From NCBI RefSeq assembly GCF_018595715.1, contig NZ_JAHEOJ010000019.1, forward strand, positions 62,001-126,000: a DNA stretch of 64,000 bases. Reading direction: 5' to 3'. This document shows positions 52,647 to 62,129 of this stretch, one piece after another; the first letter of the stretch is position 1, and the number at the start of each line of letters is the position of its first letter. Origin of the DNA: Glaciecola sp. XM2. Lineage in GTDB: Bacteria > Pseudomonadota > Gammaproteobacteria > Enterobacterales > Alteromonadaceae. The translations under genes were made by a program, and so were the position numbers. The notes below the pieces were generated by a model. The model saw only the letters and a list, made by a program, of their open reading frames with translations, ran no database searches and had not been told where the DNA came from.

Positions 52647-53338
52647 AGCGCTGCACTCCTTGCGGTATTGAGTGTTTGCATATCTATGACGGTCTCAAAA
52701 TAGCTTTGTAGGTGTGCATCATGACTAACAAAAATTAGGGTGCTCCCATATTTGTTGGTAACGTCGATGAGTACTTTCATAAAGGCATCACGTGCACTGG
52801 CGTCTAATGCTGAGGTAGGCTCGTCTACTAACAAAATGTCGGGTTTGTTAGCTAATGCTCGGGCGATAGCAACGCGTTGTTGCTGACCCACACTGAGTTC
52901 AGACGCTTTCTTATGTAAACAATCCAGCGGTAGCTCAAGCTTAGGAAACAATGCATTGAGAAACTGCTCGACTTGCGATGTAGGAGTGTTGGCAAAGTGA
53001 GCCGCTAACTGCACGTTTTTTAGCACACTAATAAAGGGAATAAGATTAAATTGTTGATACACAACGCCAATATGTTTTGCCCGGTATGCATCTCGTTGAC
53101 GTGACGATAAATCGGAAAATGCCTCGCCGAGTATGCGTATGGTGCCGGAGTCGGGCTTCAAAATGCCCGCCAGTAAATTTAGCAGCGTGCTTTTACCAGA
53201 GCCAGATTGGCCTCGCAAAAATACGTGTTGTCCGGCGTGTATCTTCCAATCGTCGACGGCAACATCGGCATGTTCACTGTCCTTGTTGTAACGGTAGACA
53301 AGGTCTTCAAATTGTATGGCGATCGCGTCTTTTTGCAT
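52643..53338 (-). CDS. ABC ATPase of the zinc locus (Zrg type)
   Basis: The 231-residue ATPase shows Walker A GQSGSGKSTLLNLLAG, Q-loop GVVYQQFNLIPF, signature LSVGQQQRVAIARAL (Val in place of Gly) and Walker B ILLVDEPTSALD, with SHDAHL. It belongs to the MacB/LolD branch. The permease gene is coupled by ATGA. It is divergent from the DUF3299 gene. Confidence 0.9.
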   Translation of the reverse strand: MQKDAIAIQFEDLVYRYNKDSEHADVAVDDWKIHAGQHVFLRGQSGSGKSTLLNLLAGILKPDSGTIRILGEAFSDLSSRQRDAYRAKHIGVVYQQFNLIPFISVLKNVQLAAHFANTPTSQVEQFLNALFPKLELPLDCLHKKASELSVGQQQRVAIARALANKPDILLVDEPTSALDASARDAFMKVLIDVTNKYGSTLIFVSHDAHLQSYFETVIDMQTLNTARSAAL

Positions 53339-53391
53339 TGAGTGTAATCTTATATCCGTGTTTAAACATATTTCTACAGTATTCTCTGGTA

Positions 53392-53401
53392 TGTTATAAC
53401 A
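53392..53401. promoter_or_regulatory. partial Zur-like palindrome
   Basis: TGTTATAACA is a perfect ten-base palindrome made of overlapping Zur half-sites, in the divergent region between the ABC ATPase and DUF3299 genes. It is shorter than the two full boxes, so the assignment is uncertain. Confidence 0.4.
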
Positions 53402-53461
53402 CTCTCATGTTGAGCGCGATAGCTTCAAAGAACAATGACAACTTTTTAAGAATGAGGATGT

Positions 53462-54019
53462 ATGTGTAAAAAATGGTTAGTCGCAGTGGTGTTTTGTTTA
53501 ATCTTACCCTTTGCAAATGCACAAAACGACACTGAATATGAGGAAATCGAGTGGATTGTTTTAATGCCAGACGATGACTTAGCTGCACTCATGAACCCTC
53601 CATCGTATATTGACGATGTCATGGAGGGCTCACCGGCCGATTCGCTAGACTTGTTACATGGCGGAATTGAAGAAGATCCGCGTACGGCTCCTTATTTAAA
53701 GGCACTTGGCTCGACAACCGTTATTGAAGAATATAATGGTAGAAACATTCGCATACCCGGCTTCATCGTGCCTTTGTCGTCGGATGATGATCAAAATATT
53801 ACCGAGTTCTTTATCGTGCCATACTTTGGCGCGTGTTTGCATTTACCGCCACCGCCGCCTAATCAGATGCTGCATGTGAAAACAGACAAAGGTGTACAGC
53901 TCAAAAGTTTAGAAGATGCATTTTGGTTTGAAGGGACAGTGAAGGTCGAGACCACAAACAGCATGTTAGGAACCGCTGCTTATGGACTCGAATTGGCTAA
54001 TTGGATGCCATATGAGTAA
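53462..54019 (+). CDS. exported DUF3299 protein of the zinc locus
   Basis: The 185-residue protein has a signal peptide (WLVAVVFCLILPFANA), then an acidic YEEIEWIVLMPDDDLAAL segment and the DUF3299 core IRIPGFIVPLSSDD, FIVPYFGACLHLPPPPPNQM and SMLGTAAYGLELANWMPYE. The C-H and Pro-rich pattern is typical. DUF3299 proteins accompany the ABC pair in Zur-controlled loci of Vibrio and relatives. Periplasmic location is predicted. Molecular role unknown. Confidence 0.88.
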   Translation: MCKKWLVAVVFCLILPFANAQNDTEYEEIEWIVLMPDDDLAALMNPPSYIDDVMEGSPADSLDLLHGGIEEDPRTAPYLKALGSTTVIEEYNGRNIRIPGFIVPLSSDDDQNITEFFIVPYFGACLHLPPPPPNQMLHVKTDKGVQLKSLEDAFWFEGTVKVETTNSMLGTAAYGLELANWMPYE

Positions 54020-54029
54020 TGGCATTCGT

Positions 54030-55316
54030 TTAGAGTTTGGCGTAATCGAGCGCCCAATTGACGTACATTTCGGTACCGGTTTTTAGAGCCGTCTCATCGG
54101 CATAGAAAAACGGTGAATGGTTACTCGGTGCGGTTATTGGGTCTTGTCCTTCTGGCGTTACCCCTAAAAACACAAACAGCCCTGGTACTTCTAGCGCAAA
54201 GAATGAAAAGTCTTCAGCGCCGGTGACTAAATCATTTACATGCACCTTGTCTTCGCCGGCCACACGCTTCATGGTTGGCAGCATTTTACGGGTCAGTTCA
54301 GGGTTATTAATAGTAACAGGATAACCTTCGTCAATATGCACATGAGCGTGAGCGCCTGTCGCCTTTGCAGTCATTTCAGCGGTCGTTTTTAAGTTTTCAA
54401 AAATCTGAGCTCGGTTGTCCATATCGAAATTACGTATCGTACCTTCTAAATAGACATCGTCAGGAATTATGTTATTGCGGACGCCGCCTTCAACAATACC
54501 AAAGCTGACCACCGCTGGCGCTTTAGTGATATCCACCTGCCGGCTTACGATGGTTTGCGTAGAGCCAATGATTTGACCTGCAGCCACGATAGGATCTACT
54601 CCTCCCCATGGTCTTGAGCCATGGGTTTGGCGGCCCGTCACGGTAATTTCAAAGCGGTCGGAAGAGGCCATAAGGGGGCCTTCACGGTAGCCGATATGAC
54701 CGGCTGTGCCTGCTGACCACACGTGAATGCCAAACACTACTTCTGGTTGATGCTCGGTAAACAAACCCTCTTTTAACATCAGCTCGGCGCCGCCTTCTTC
54801 ACCCTTCGGTGCGCCTTCTTCAGCGGGTTGAAAAATGAATACGATGGTGCCTTCAATTTCATCTTTCATCGACGCTAGTTTTTGTGCTGCACCCATCAGC
54901 ATCGCCATGTGCAAATCATGTCCGCACGCATGCATCACGCCAACTTCATTCCCGCGATACTCAGATTTTACCGTGGATTTAAAAGGCACATCGGTTTGCT
55001 CTACCACAGGTAGAGCATCCATATCTGCGCGCATGGCAATGACTGGACCCGGCTTAGCGCCTCTTAGCACGCCCACCACGCCGGTATGTGCAATACCCGT
55101 CTGCACTTCTAATCCCAATGAGTTTAGGTGCTCTTCAATCACCTTAGAGGTACGAAATTCACGATTACTTAGCTCGGGGTTTTGGTGCAAGTCGCGTCGC
55201 CACTCAATCACTTGTTGTTCGAGCTGCTCGGATATGACGACTGCGTCTTGCGCGTGAACGTGTGTATAAGAAGCAATGCCCATTAACATTGCTAGAGAAA
55301 TAGAAGACAGCTTCAT
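54030..55316 (-). CDS. exported M20-family amidohydrolase
   Basis: The 428-residue protein has a signal segment (ISLAMLMGIASYTHVHA) and an M20/amidohydrolase fold: ADMDALPV and HACGHDLHMAMLMGAAQ metal ligands, FQPAEEGAPKGEEGGAELM and the dimerisation part. The final metal-binding His appears in APSNHSPFFY. Such enzymes hydrolyse N-acyl or peptide amide bonds with two metal ions, and export is less common. It stops 11 bases after the convergent DUF3299 gene stop. Confidence 0.9.
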   Translation of the reverse strand: MKLSSISLAMLMGIASYTHVHAQDAVVISEQLEQQVIEWRRDLHQNPELSNREFRTSKVIEEHLNSLGLEVQTGIAHTGVVGVLRGAKPGPVIAMRADMDALPVVEQTDVPFKSTVKSEYRGNEVGVMHACGHDLHMAMLMGAAQKLASMKDEIEGTIVFIFQPAEEGAPKGEEGGAELMLKEGLFTEHQPEVVFGIHVWSAGTAGHIGYREGPLMASSDRFEITVTGRQTHGSRPWGGVDPIVAAGQIIGSTQTIVSRQVDITKAPAVVSFGIVEGGVRNNIIPDDVYLEGTIRNFDMDNRAQIFENLKTTAEMTAKATGAHAHVHIDEGYPVTINNPELTRKMLPTMKRVAGEDKVHVNDLVTGAEDFSFFALEVPGLFVFLGVTPEGQDPITAPSNHSPFFYADETALKTGTEMYVNWALDYAKL

Positions 55317-55422
55317 AGTGTTCCTTAAATCATTACCTTAAAATAAGTATGCTCCCTTTTACGACATCTGACAATCGTTGATTGGCTAGCGGTTGTTACC
55401 TTAAGGTGTTAAAACAAGACCA

Positions 55423-56286
55423 TCACTTGCCACGGTACTTGTTCATGATTCGCTTGTATTCATCACTCCCCTTAAAGTCAGCCATGGCTTGGTTGAATTT
55501 CGAAACATGCTCTTGTTCAACGGAGGTGCGACTAAACATCACATAAATGTCGCCAGTTTGTATGGTGTAGCCATGAGGAGTCACAAAGTCTTGTAATGCT
55601 TTGCGCCGGATCATTGAGGCACCAACAAAACTGTCTTCTAAGAAGCCGTCAATGTCCATGTCGAGCAAGCGAGCAATATTTAATTCACCCATAATGGCAA
55701 AATTAAACTGTTCAGCACTTTTTTCATCATCCAGCATATTTGATATGTCTGCGCCGTAAAAATAGTCGCCTACCACGCCAATATTACTATCGTTAGCGAT
55801 GAACTCTTCAATATCTGCGTAGCCGGCATGTTTTGCATCGTCGCTTCGTATATACAGGGCAAACTCTTCGGTGCGATAGGGGACGCTGAAATATGCAAAC
55901 TCTTCTCGCGCCTGTGTTTTTGAGGCACCTAAGAGCATGTCGATTTCACCTTCTCTGAGTCCTTCAAGTAAAGATACCCAAGTGCCTTGAACGAATTCCA
56001 GTGAACATCCAGCTTGTTCGGCTACAGCTGACACAACTTCGATATCGAGACCACGAACTTGGTCGTCAATATCCACATATTGGTAGGGGTCCCATGCGTC
56101 AAAGCCCAGTACAAATGAACATGCGTCAACAGTAGGCGCTTCTTCTGCCATAGTGTTTTGATAGCTTGTAGACGGGTCAGACGAAGACATTGTTGAGGAT
56201 TCTTGATTTGTCGGTCTTTGCTCTTGACTGCAAGACATGAGGGAAACAGACAATACGACAACGAACAGTGATAGTAATTTTTTCAT
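55423..56286 (-). CDS. solute-binding lipoprotein (SBP_bac_3 type)
   Basis: The 287-residue protein has a lipoprotein signal with Cys19 (SLMSC) followed by polar residues. A type-3 solute-binding fold follows: VRGLDIEVVSAVAEQAGCSL, WVSLLEGLREGEIDMLLGAS, ERFAYFS-like EEFAYFSVPYRTEEFALY and a C-terminal helix ending NKYRGK. It should bind an amino acid or related ligand. No permease gene follows, so it may signal or serve a transporter elsewhere. It is convergent with nothing and stands between two peptidase genes. Confidence 0.85.
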   Translation of the reverse strand: MKKLLSLFVVVLSVSLMSCSQEQRPTNQESSTMSSSDPSTSYQNTMAEEAPTVDACSFVLGFDAWDPYQYVDIDDQVRGLDIEVVSAVAEQAGCSLEFVQGTWVSLLEGLREGEIDMLLGASKTQAREEFAYFSVPYRTEEFALYIRSDDAKHAGYADIEEFIANDSNIGVVGDYFYGADISNMLDDEKSAEQFNFAIMGELNIARLLDMDIDGFLEDSFVGASMIRRKALQDFVTPHGYTIQTGDIYVMFSRTSVEQEHVSKFNQAMADFKGSDEYKRIMNKYRGK

Positions 56287-56551
56287 AGCGTTAGTCCTAA
56301 TAAGTCACCTTTGCAAGTGTACAATAAATAAACAATATGCGCTATTTGTAAATTTTATGTAAATACTTGTGGGTGGTTTTAACAATGTGTGCGTTTTTGT
56401 TGATCTTTACAAATCGCTTATTGCTACTAAATAAATCCTCCAATAATTCGCAATAAAACTGCGGTTAAAACATGCATCTAAACGCTTCGTTAGCGTGAAT
56501 AATTTTCATATAATAAGTTCATAACAACTATAAGAGGTAATAAGGAATATC

Positions 56552-58729
56552 ATGAAGTTGATCAAACCCACTTTCCCGCTCGCAGGCCTTGCTCTGTTTG
56601 TCGGCTTGTCAATAACCGGCTGTTCTAAGCCCCAACAAACTACCGTTGACCAACAAAGCGCAGACGCCGTTGAGCAAACTACTGCCGAGTTAGCACAAGA
56701 AAATCCATTTTTCCAAGAATGGAATACGCCGTTTTCTACCCCCCCGTTTGAGCAAATTGAAAACGCTCACTTTATGCCTGCCTTTGAAGCAGCCATTGAA
56801 GAGCATAAACAGCAAGTTGAGAGAATTGCGAATGCTGACAGCCTGCCAACCTTCGACAACACCTTAGCACAACTGGAGTTGGCGGGTGAAAAATTAGGAA
56901 GAGTGCAACGGGTCTTTTTCAACGTGGCAAACACTGAATCTACCGATGAGCTTCAAGCATTGCAGCGCACATTATCGCCTATACTCACGCGCCATAGAAA
57001 CGAAATACTAACGAACGACGCTTTGTTCACACGCATAAAAACGGTATACGAAACAAGAAACAGCAGTGGCTTAAACGCTGAGCAAGTGCGACTCACCGAG
57101 CGAACTCATGATGATTTCGTTCGTGCGGGTGCCAATCTTTCTGATGAAGATAAAGCCACTTTGGCCACCATCAACGAACAGTTGTCGAGCTTAACCACAC
57201 AGTTTGGTCAAAACGTGCTCAACGATACCCGAGCATTTACATTGACCTTATCTGAAGGCGATCTAGCAGGCTTACCTGATAGCGTAATCAATGCTGCCGC
57301 AGCGCAAGCAAAGAGTCGCGGTCTTGAAGATAAATATGTAATCACTCTAAACCGCTCAAGCGTGCAACCATTTCTGCAGTTCTCTGAGCGCCGAGATCTA
57401 CGCCAACAAGCGTTTGAAGGCTGGGCAAAACGCGGTGATAACGACAATGAGTTTGATAACAAAGGGATTATTGAACAGATTGTAGGGCTCAGAGCACAGC
57501 GCGCCCAGTTACTAGGTTTTGAGCATCACTCTGACTATGTACTCTCGAATGCGATGGCCGCTACGCCAGAAGCTGCAATGGACTTACTGTTGAAAGTCTG
57601 GGAGCCAGCGGTTGCAAAAGCAGAGCAAGAAAAGCAGTGGATTCTAGAATTGATGGCCAGCGAGGGCGTTGAGCATGAGCTAGAGCCGTGGGACTGGCGT
57701 TATTATACTGAAAAGGTCAGAAAGTCGCGCTTTAACCTAGACCAAAGCGAGGTTACCCAATACTTTGAGCTCAACAATATGATTGAGGCCCAGTTTTACG
57801 TAGCCACTAAATTGTTTGGTCTTACCTTTGAAGAGCGATTTGATATCCCACTTTACAATCCAGTGGTGCGCACGTGGGAAGTCAAAGATGCTAATGGTGA
57901 AACTGTCGGTATATTCTATGGTGATTACTACGCTAGAGAGTCTAAGCGCTCAGGTGCGTGGATGAGTGCATTTAGAATGCAGCAAAAGCTAGCAGGCGAT
58001 GTTAAGCCACTTATTTTAAACAATATGAACCTTAACAAACCCGCAGAAGGCGAGCCTACGCTACTAAGCTACGGTGATGCGGTGACGCTTTTCCACGAGT
58101 TTGGACACGCGCTTCACGGATTGCTATCTGATGTAACCTACCCAACCTTGTCGGGCACGAATGTACCAAGAGACTGGGTAGAATTTCCTGCGCAAATATA
58201 CGAGCACTTCATTGCCCAACCAGAGATTTTGCAGCAATTTGCGCGTCATTATCAAACCAATGAGCCTATGCCTGAAGAGCTGCTTGTGCGTATTAAAGAG
58301 GCAAGTACTTTCAACCAGGGTTTTGCGACTGTGGAATTTACTGCTTCAGCATTGGTCGATATGGCTTACCATCAAATGACTGAAGTCGAGAGTTTAGATG
58401 TTAGAGCATTTGAAGATAAAGTATTAACTGAATACGGTAAACCAGACGAAATCATTATGCGCCATCGCAGTACGCATTTTGGTCACATTTTCTCTGGTGG
58501 TTATTCATCAGCTTACTACGCGTATATGTGGTCTGAAATTCTTGATGCCGACGGCTTTGATGCGTTTTTAGAAGCCAATGATATCTTTGATGAACAGACG
58601 TCTCAAAAGTTGTATGACTTTGTATTTAGCCGTGGTGACACGCTTGATTACACCGAAGCATACATAGGCTTTAGAGGTAGAGCGCCAACAACGGATGCTT
58701 TGCTAAGAAACAGAGGCTTGTCTGACTAA
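56552..58729 (+). CDS. M3-family zinc metallo-oligopeptidase (Dcp-like lipoprotein)
   Basis: The 725-residue protein carries a lipobox with Cys24 (SITGCSKP), so it is probably anchored periplasmically. The M3 catalytic motif HEFGHALHGLL begins with His515, with the third ligand Glu a few turns later. The N-terminal helical half (QLELAGEKLGRVQRVFFN and NVLNDTRAFTLTLS) and the end YIGFRGRAPTTDALLRN are characteristic. It resembles peptidyl-dipeptidase Dcp. Start ATG 56552 has AAGGAA in front. A classic terminator follows. Confidence 0.93.
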   Translation: MKLIKPTFPLAGLALFVGLSITGCSKPQQTTVDQQSADAVEQTTAELAQENPFFQEWNTPFSTPPFEQIENAHFMPAFEAAIEEHKQQVERIANADSLPTFDNTLAQLELAGEKLGRVQRVFFNVANTESTDELQALQRTLSPILTRHRNEILTNDALFTRIKTVYETRNSSGLNAEQVRLTERTHDDFVRAGANLSDEDKATLATINEQLSSLTTQFGQNVLNDTRAFTLTLSEGDLAGLPDSVINAAAAQAKSRGLEDKYVITLNRSSVQPFLQFSERRDLRQQAFEGWAKRGDNDNEFDNKGIIEQIVGLRAQRAQLLGFEHHSDYVLSNAMAATPEAAMDLLLKVWEPAVAKAEQEKQWILELMASEGVEHELEPWDWRYYTEKVRKSRFNLDQSEVTQYFELNNMIEAQFYVATKLFGLTFEERFDIPLYNPVVRTWEVKDANGETVGIFYGDYYARESKRSGAWMSAFRMQQKLAGDVKPLILNNMNLNKPAEGEPTLLSYGDAVTLFHEFGHALHGLLSDVTYPTLSGTNVPRDWVEFPAQIYEHFIAQPEILQQFARHYQTNEPMPEELLVRIKEASTFNQGFATVEFTASALVDMAYHQMTEVESLDVRAFEDKVLTEYGKPDEIIMRHRSTHFGHIFSGGYSSAYYAYMWSEILDADGFDAFLEANDIFDEQTSQKLYDFVFSRGDTLDYTEAYIGFRGRAPTTDALLRNRGLSD

Positions 58730-58750
58730 GACGCTTAAATGTTAATGACA

Positions 58751-58781
58751 AACCGGCTAGTGATATAGCCGGTTTTTTTAT
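58751..58781 (+). terminator. intrinsic terminator of the M3 peptidase gene
   Basis: AACCGGCTA (58751-58759) pairs with TAGCCGGTT (58766-58774) around GTGATA, followed by a T-run. It is 21 bases past the peptidase stop and just ahead of the convergent rlmE end, so it may serve both. Confidence 0.88.
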
Positions 58782-58790
58782 ATAGCGATA

Positions 58791-59414
58791 TTATCGCCCT
58801 TTAAACCCCAGGCCCACGATATAAACCTCTCGAGAGCGAGGGCGTGAAGCTTCGGGTTTGCGGATGAGGACTTTATTGAATGAGGTGCGCACGTCTTTTA
58901 AATATTCGTCGTAGCCCACTCCCTGAAACACCTTTACGCAGAAGTTGCCACCGGTTTTCAGAACGTTGCGAGCCATATCGAGCGCTAGTTCAGTAAGATA
59001 CATAGAAGCGTATTGGTCAGTGACGTTTACACCGCTTAAATTAGGTGCCATGTCGGATATCACACTATCGACTCTATCATCCCCAAGTTCTTCAAGAATG
59101 GCTTCAAATACCGCATCTTCGGTGAAATCACCTTGTATAAAGGTAACGCCAACTATGCCGTCCATATGCAAAATATCTGATGCAATAATGTATCCTTGAT
59201 CACCCACGATAGGCGCGGCCACCTGCGACCAACCTCCTGGCGCACAGCCTAAGTCCATGACAATGTTACCTGGACGAATAAGCTTATCTTTTTCGTTTAT
59301 TTCAAGCAGCTTATAACTTGCTCGCGAGCGATAACCGTCCACCTGCGCCTGCTTCACGTAAGGGTCGTTTAAATGCTCTTCCATCCATTTTTTGCTGGTC
59401 TTTGATTTTGCCAT
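58791..59414 (-). CDS. rlmE: 23S rRNA (uridine-2552 2'-O) methyltransferase RlmE
   Basis: The 207-residue FtsJ/RrmJ enzyme has [11 protein letters not shown] near the start, SAM motif [17 protein letters not shown] (about 48-64), SDMAPNLSG and FCVKVFQG, which supply the K-D-K-E catalytic residues. It methylates U2552 of 23S rRNA in assembling 50S subunits. Length is normal (E. coli 209). No ftsH follows, unlike the E. coli locus. Confidence 0.95.
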   Translation of the reverse strand: MAKSKTSKKWMEEHLNDPYVKQAQVDGYRSRASYKLLEINEKDKLIRPGNIVMDLGCAPGGWSQVAAPIVGDQGYIIASDILHMDGIVGVTFIQGDFTEDAVFEAILEELGDDRVDSVISDMAPNLSGVNVTDQYASMYLTELALDMARNVLKTGGNFCVKVFQGVGYDEYLKDVRTSFNKVLIRKPEASRPRSREVYIVGLGFKGR

Positions 59415-59660
59415 TACGCCATTGTCGTTGTGATAGTGAAAACGACGCTATTGTAAAGGTGCGCCTTCAATTTGCAAAGGCTTGAAGGGCGTTATGGTGT
59501 TAAACAACCCGTTTAAACAAACTAATCTAACAAATTTCGTTGATGGCATATGACTTCATCAGTCCATCAAGATACACTAACCGCTTAATGTGAGCGTCTA
59601 TGTCGTGCAAGCCTCTAGTTTTGCCATGACGCTTATGGCTACCTCTATGGATTGTAAAAT

Positions 59661-60407
59661 ATGAAGTTTGATGAGCTGAAAAAACTACATCAAAAAAAAT
59701 ATAGAACTCAGTTTGAGCATTTCCTTGTTGAGGGGGAGCATCTGATACTCGAGCTTGCAAAGGCTCATCAAAATATCCAGTATGCGCCAAAAGTGACGCT
59801 TTATATCACCCAAGAACACCAAGCGTGGGCGGCGCAATTTTCATCGAAATGGACTTTGCAAGTGCTCTCACAAAAGCAGATGTCACATATTAGCGATACC
59901 AAATCGCCCCAAGGAATGGTGGCTTTAGTGCCATTGCCTGCTACTGAGGATAGGCCGACGTTAGTCAGCAAGCATCAAAAAGCGATTTACCTGCATGAAA
60001 TTCAAGACCCAGGTAATCTAGGGACGATTCTAAGAAGCTTGGCGTGGTTTGATAATTTTCATATTTTGCTTAGCCCAAATAGCGTCGACCCATTCAACTC
60101 AAAAGTGGTGAGATCTAGCATGGGCGCGATATTTCACGTGCCCATGCAACTCGATGTCACATTAGAGGATTTAGCTCAGCAGTATTCAGAGTTTGCATAT
60201 TTAGATATGAACGGAGAGGGCATACAAAGTCCATCTTTTAAGCAATTTGACTGTTATCTATTTGGCAATGAGGCTAGAGGCGTGCCCACCGAGCGCTTGC
60301 AGGCACTCAATGCAAAAGCATTTACCATAAAAGGCAGCGGTGCTATCGATTCTCTTAATCTTGCCAGCGCCGTTAATATTTGTGCCTATCAATTAACTCT
60401 GGGCTAG
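59661..60407 (+). CDS. SpoU-family RNA 2'-O-methyltransferase (TrmH-like)
   Basis: The 248-residue protein has an N-terminal substrate-binding part (KYRTQFEHFLVEGEHLI) and a SPOUT domain: HEIQDPGNLGTILRSLAWF (motif 1), CYLFGNEARGVP (motif 2) and GSGAIDSLNLASAVNICAYQ (motif 3, trefoil knot). It should methylate ribose in tRNA or rRNA with SAM. Rather than classical RlmB it looks like the YsgA/TsnR-type branch. It is convergent with the YfcC gene with three bases between stops. Confidence 0.88.
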   Translation: MKFDELKKLHQKKYRTQFEHFLVEGEHLILELAKAHQNIQYAPKVTLYITQEHQAWAAQFSSKWTLQVLSQKQMSHISDTKSPQGMVALVPLPATEDRPTLVSKHQKAIYLHEIQDPGNLGTILRSLAWFDNFHILLSPNSVDPFNSKVVRSSMGAIFHVPMQLDVTLEDLAQQYSEFAYLDMNGEGIQSPSFKQFDCYLFGNEARGVPTERLQALNAKAFTIKGSGAIDSLNLASAVNICAYQLTLG

Positions 60408-60410
60408 GCT

Positions 60411-61847
60411 TTAGAGCGCCAGCTCGATAGTTTGTGCTTGGCTAGTTTGTTGTGGTTGAACGTCGGCACCGTAGTCAAACACTACAGCCAGTACTAATAC
60501 CACAGAGGCTGCGAGCATGAGTTTGACAATTAACGGCCAACAAAACTTAAACCATAAATGATACGGCACGCCCGCCATACCAATGATGCCCATCAATACC
60601 GCATTGGTAGGGATGATCATGTTAGAGAATCCATCACCAAATTGATAAGCCAATACTGCAATTTGCCTGTTTACACCGATTAAATCGCCCACTGGGGCCA
60701 TAAGAGGCATAGTCACATACGCTTGGCCACTGCCAGATGGGATAAATAAGTTAAGCAGGGTTTGCATAAAGAACATACCTACTGCAGCAAGCTCTGCGCC
60801 GAGGTGGGATAGCGGAGATGACATTGCGTACACCAAGGTATGTAAGATTTGACCATCCTCCATAATCAAGGCTATGCCGCGGGCAATACCGATTAAAATC
60901 GCGGTGGTGGCTAAATCCTTTACCCCTTCGATGAATTTTTCAGCGGCGGTATCGGCGCTCAGTTGTCCAACGATAGCGGTGAACATTCCCCACAGAATAA
61001 AAATACCGCCCAATTCATATAAGTACCAACCACGCTGCGAAATGCCCCAAACCGCGGTGATAATAGTGGCAACTAGCCCAAATAAAATAAGCTTATGACG
61101 AGCGTTTAAGGTAGGGTAGTCGGCAGCATCAGACCCTTGCAAAGGACAGGGTAGTCCTGCTGTTAATGAGTTCGCGGGGTCTTGTTGTACCCGCTTGGCA
61201 TATCGCCACACATGATGAAAGCCAATTAATACAAATGGTACAAAAATAGCGAGCCGCAGTTCTATGCCAGAATAGAGCGGTAGTCCTGCCACTTGTTGTG
61301 CCACCATGACGGTAAATGGGCTAAATGCAGATACTCCGTATCCAATACCGTAACCGGTGACCACCATGCCGACTGCGGTCATCGCATCAAGACGCATGGC
61401 CTTGCACAGCCCCACGAGAATCAATACAAACGGAATATATTCGCCAGCCGTTCCAATAGCCCCAGACGCTAATGCAAAGCTAAACACCACCATAAAAATC
61501 AAGAGTTCTGGTTTATGTCCAAACCGCTCTAATAGGCGACCAATGAGTGCATCAATCGTCCCGGTAGAACGTGCAATGGCTAACACACCGCCAACAATAA
61601 ACACAAAGAAAATAACGTCTTGCGCGGCAGCAAGGGCTCGCGGGATGGCCACTAGAAAATCCATCGGTGTCAGCCGAATTTGCTCATCGGCTAAGGCGTA
61701 AGTGCCTGCTACAACCGCTTCTCTGCCATTGTCTAGTGTGATAGTTTCGAAAAAGCCTTGGGGTACAAGCCATGTCGCTAGGTAGGCAACGAGCATCATC
61801 GAAAGGAGCAGTATTAGCGTGTGGGGAACTTTGAAACGTTCAGTCAT
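60411..61847 (-). CDS. YfcC-family transporter
   Basis: The 478-residue membrane protein belongs to the YfcC/DcuC-like group: PHTLILLLSMMLVAYLATWL, the PMDFLVAIPRALAAAQDVIF helix, GTAGEYIPFVLIL and PSGSGQAYVTMPLMAPVGDL. About 11-12 helices are predicted. Members are annotated as arginine/ornithine antiporter or C4-dicarboxylate carriers; the substrate cannot be read here. A long upstream gap (282 bases) separates it from the divergent diguanylate cyclase. Confidence 0.88.
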   Translation of the reverse strand: MTERFKVPHTLILLLSMMLVAYLATWLVPQGFFETITLDNGREAVVAGTYALADEQIRLTPMDFLVAIPRALAAAQDVIFFVFIVGGVLAIARSTGTIDALIGRLLERFGHKPELLIFMVVFSFALASGAIGTAGEYIPFVLILVGLCKAMRLDAMTAVGMVVTGYGIGYGVSAFSPFTVMVAQQVAGLPLYSGIELRLAIFVPFVLIGFHHVWRYAKRVQQDPANSLTAGLPCPLQGSDAADYPTLNARHKLILFGLVATIITAVWGISQRGWYLYELGGIFILWGMFTAIVGQLSADTAAEKFIEGVKDLATTAILIGIARGIALIMEDGQILHTLVYAMSSPLSHLGAELAAVGMFFMQTLLNLFIPSGSGQAYVTMPLMAPVGDLIGVNRQIAVLAYQFGDGFSNMIIPTNAVLMGIIGMAGVPYHLWFKFCWPLIVKLMLAASVVLVLAVVFDYGADVQPQQTSQAQTIELAL

Positions 61848-62129
61848 GTGTAATTTTATTATTCGTCTTCTTTGCCAAGAACAATAAACGTAAAGTGCAG
61901 GGCAATCAACCGTGACGCCATTTATTTATATCGTAAAAACTTGAGTTTAAGCCTCGGTTTTTAATGCGTTTTTTGTGTTTGTGAACTCAAGCGCTGGTAT
62001 CAAACGGTCAATAAGTGTGTTTTTTATGTGCAATACCTTAGACTTTGGTGTATCTTTTTGCATTAAATTTTACTTGCATGGTGACGTTTTGAACCTATCA
62101 AACAAGGATTCAAAACATGATGTGACACT

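Noticed and set aside
59527-59790. 87-codon leftward frame before the SpoU-type methyltransferase
   Set aside because: Its first half is the reverse of the methyltransferase gene and the remainder has no motif.
61848-62129. gap between yfcC-like and cyclase genes, checked for a small RNA or operator
   Set aside because: No stable hairpin or clear palindrome seen beyond AT-rich promoter-like sequence.
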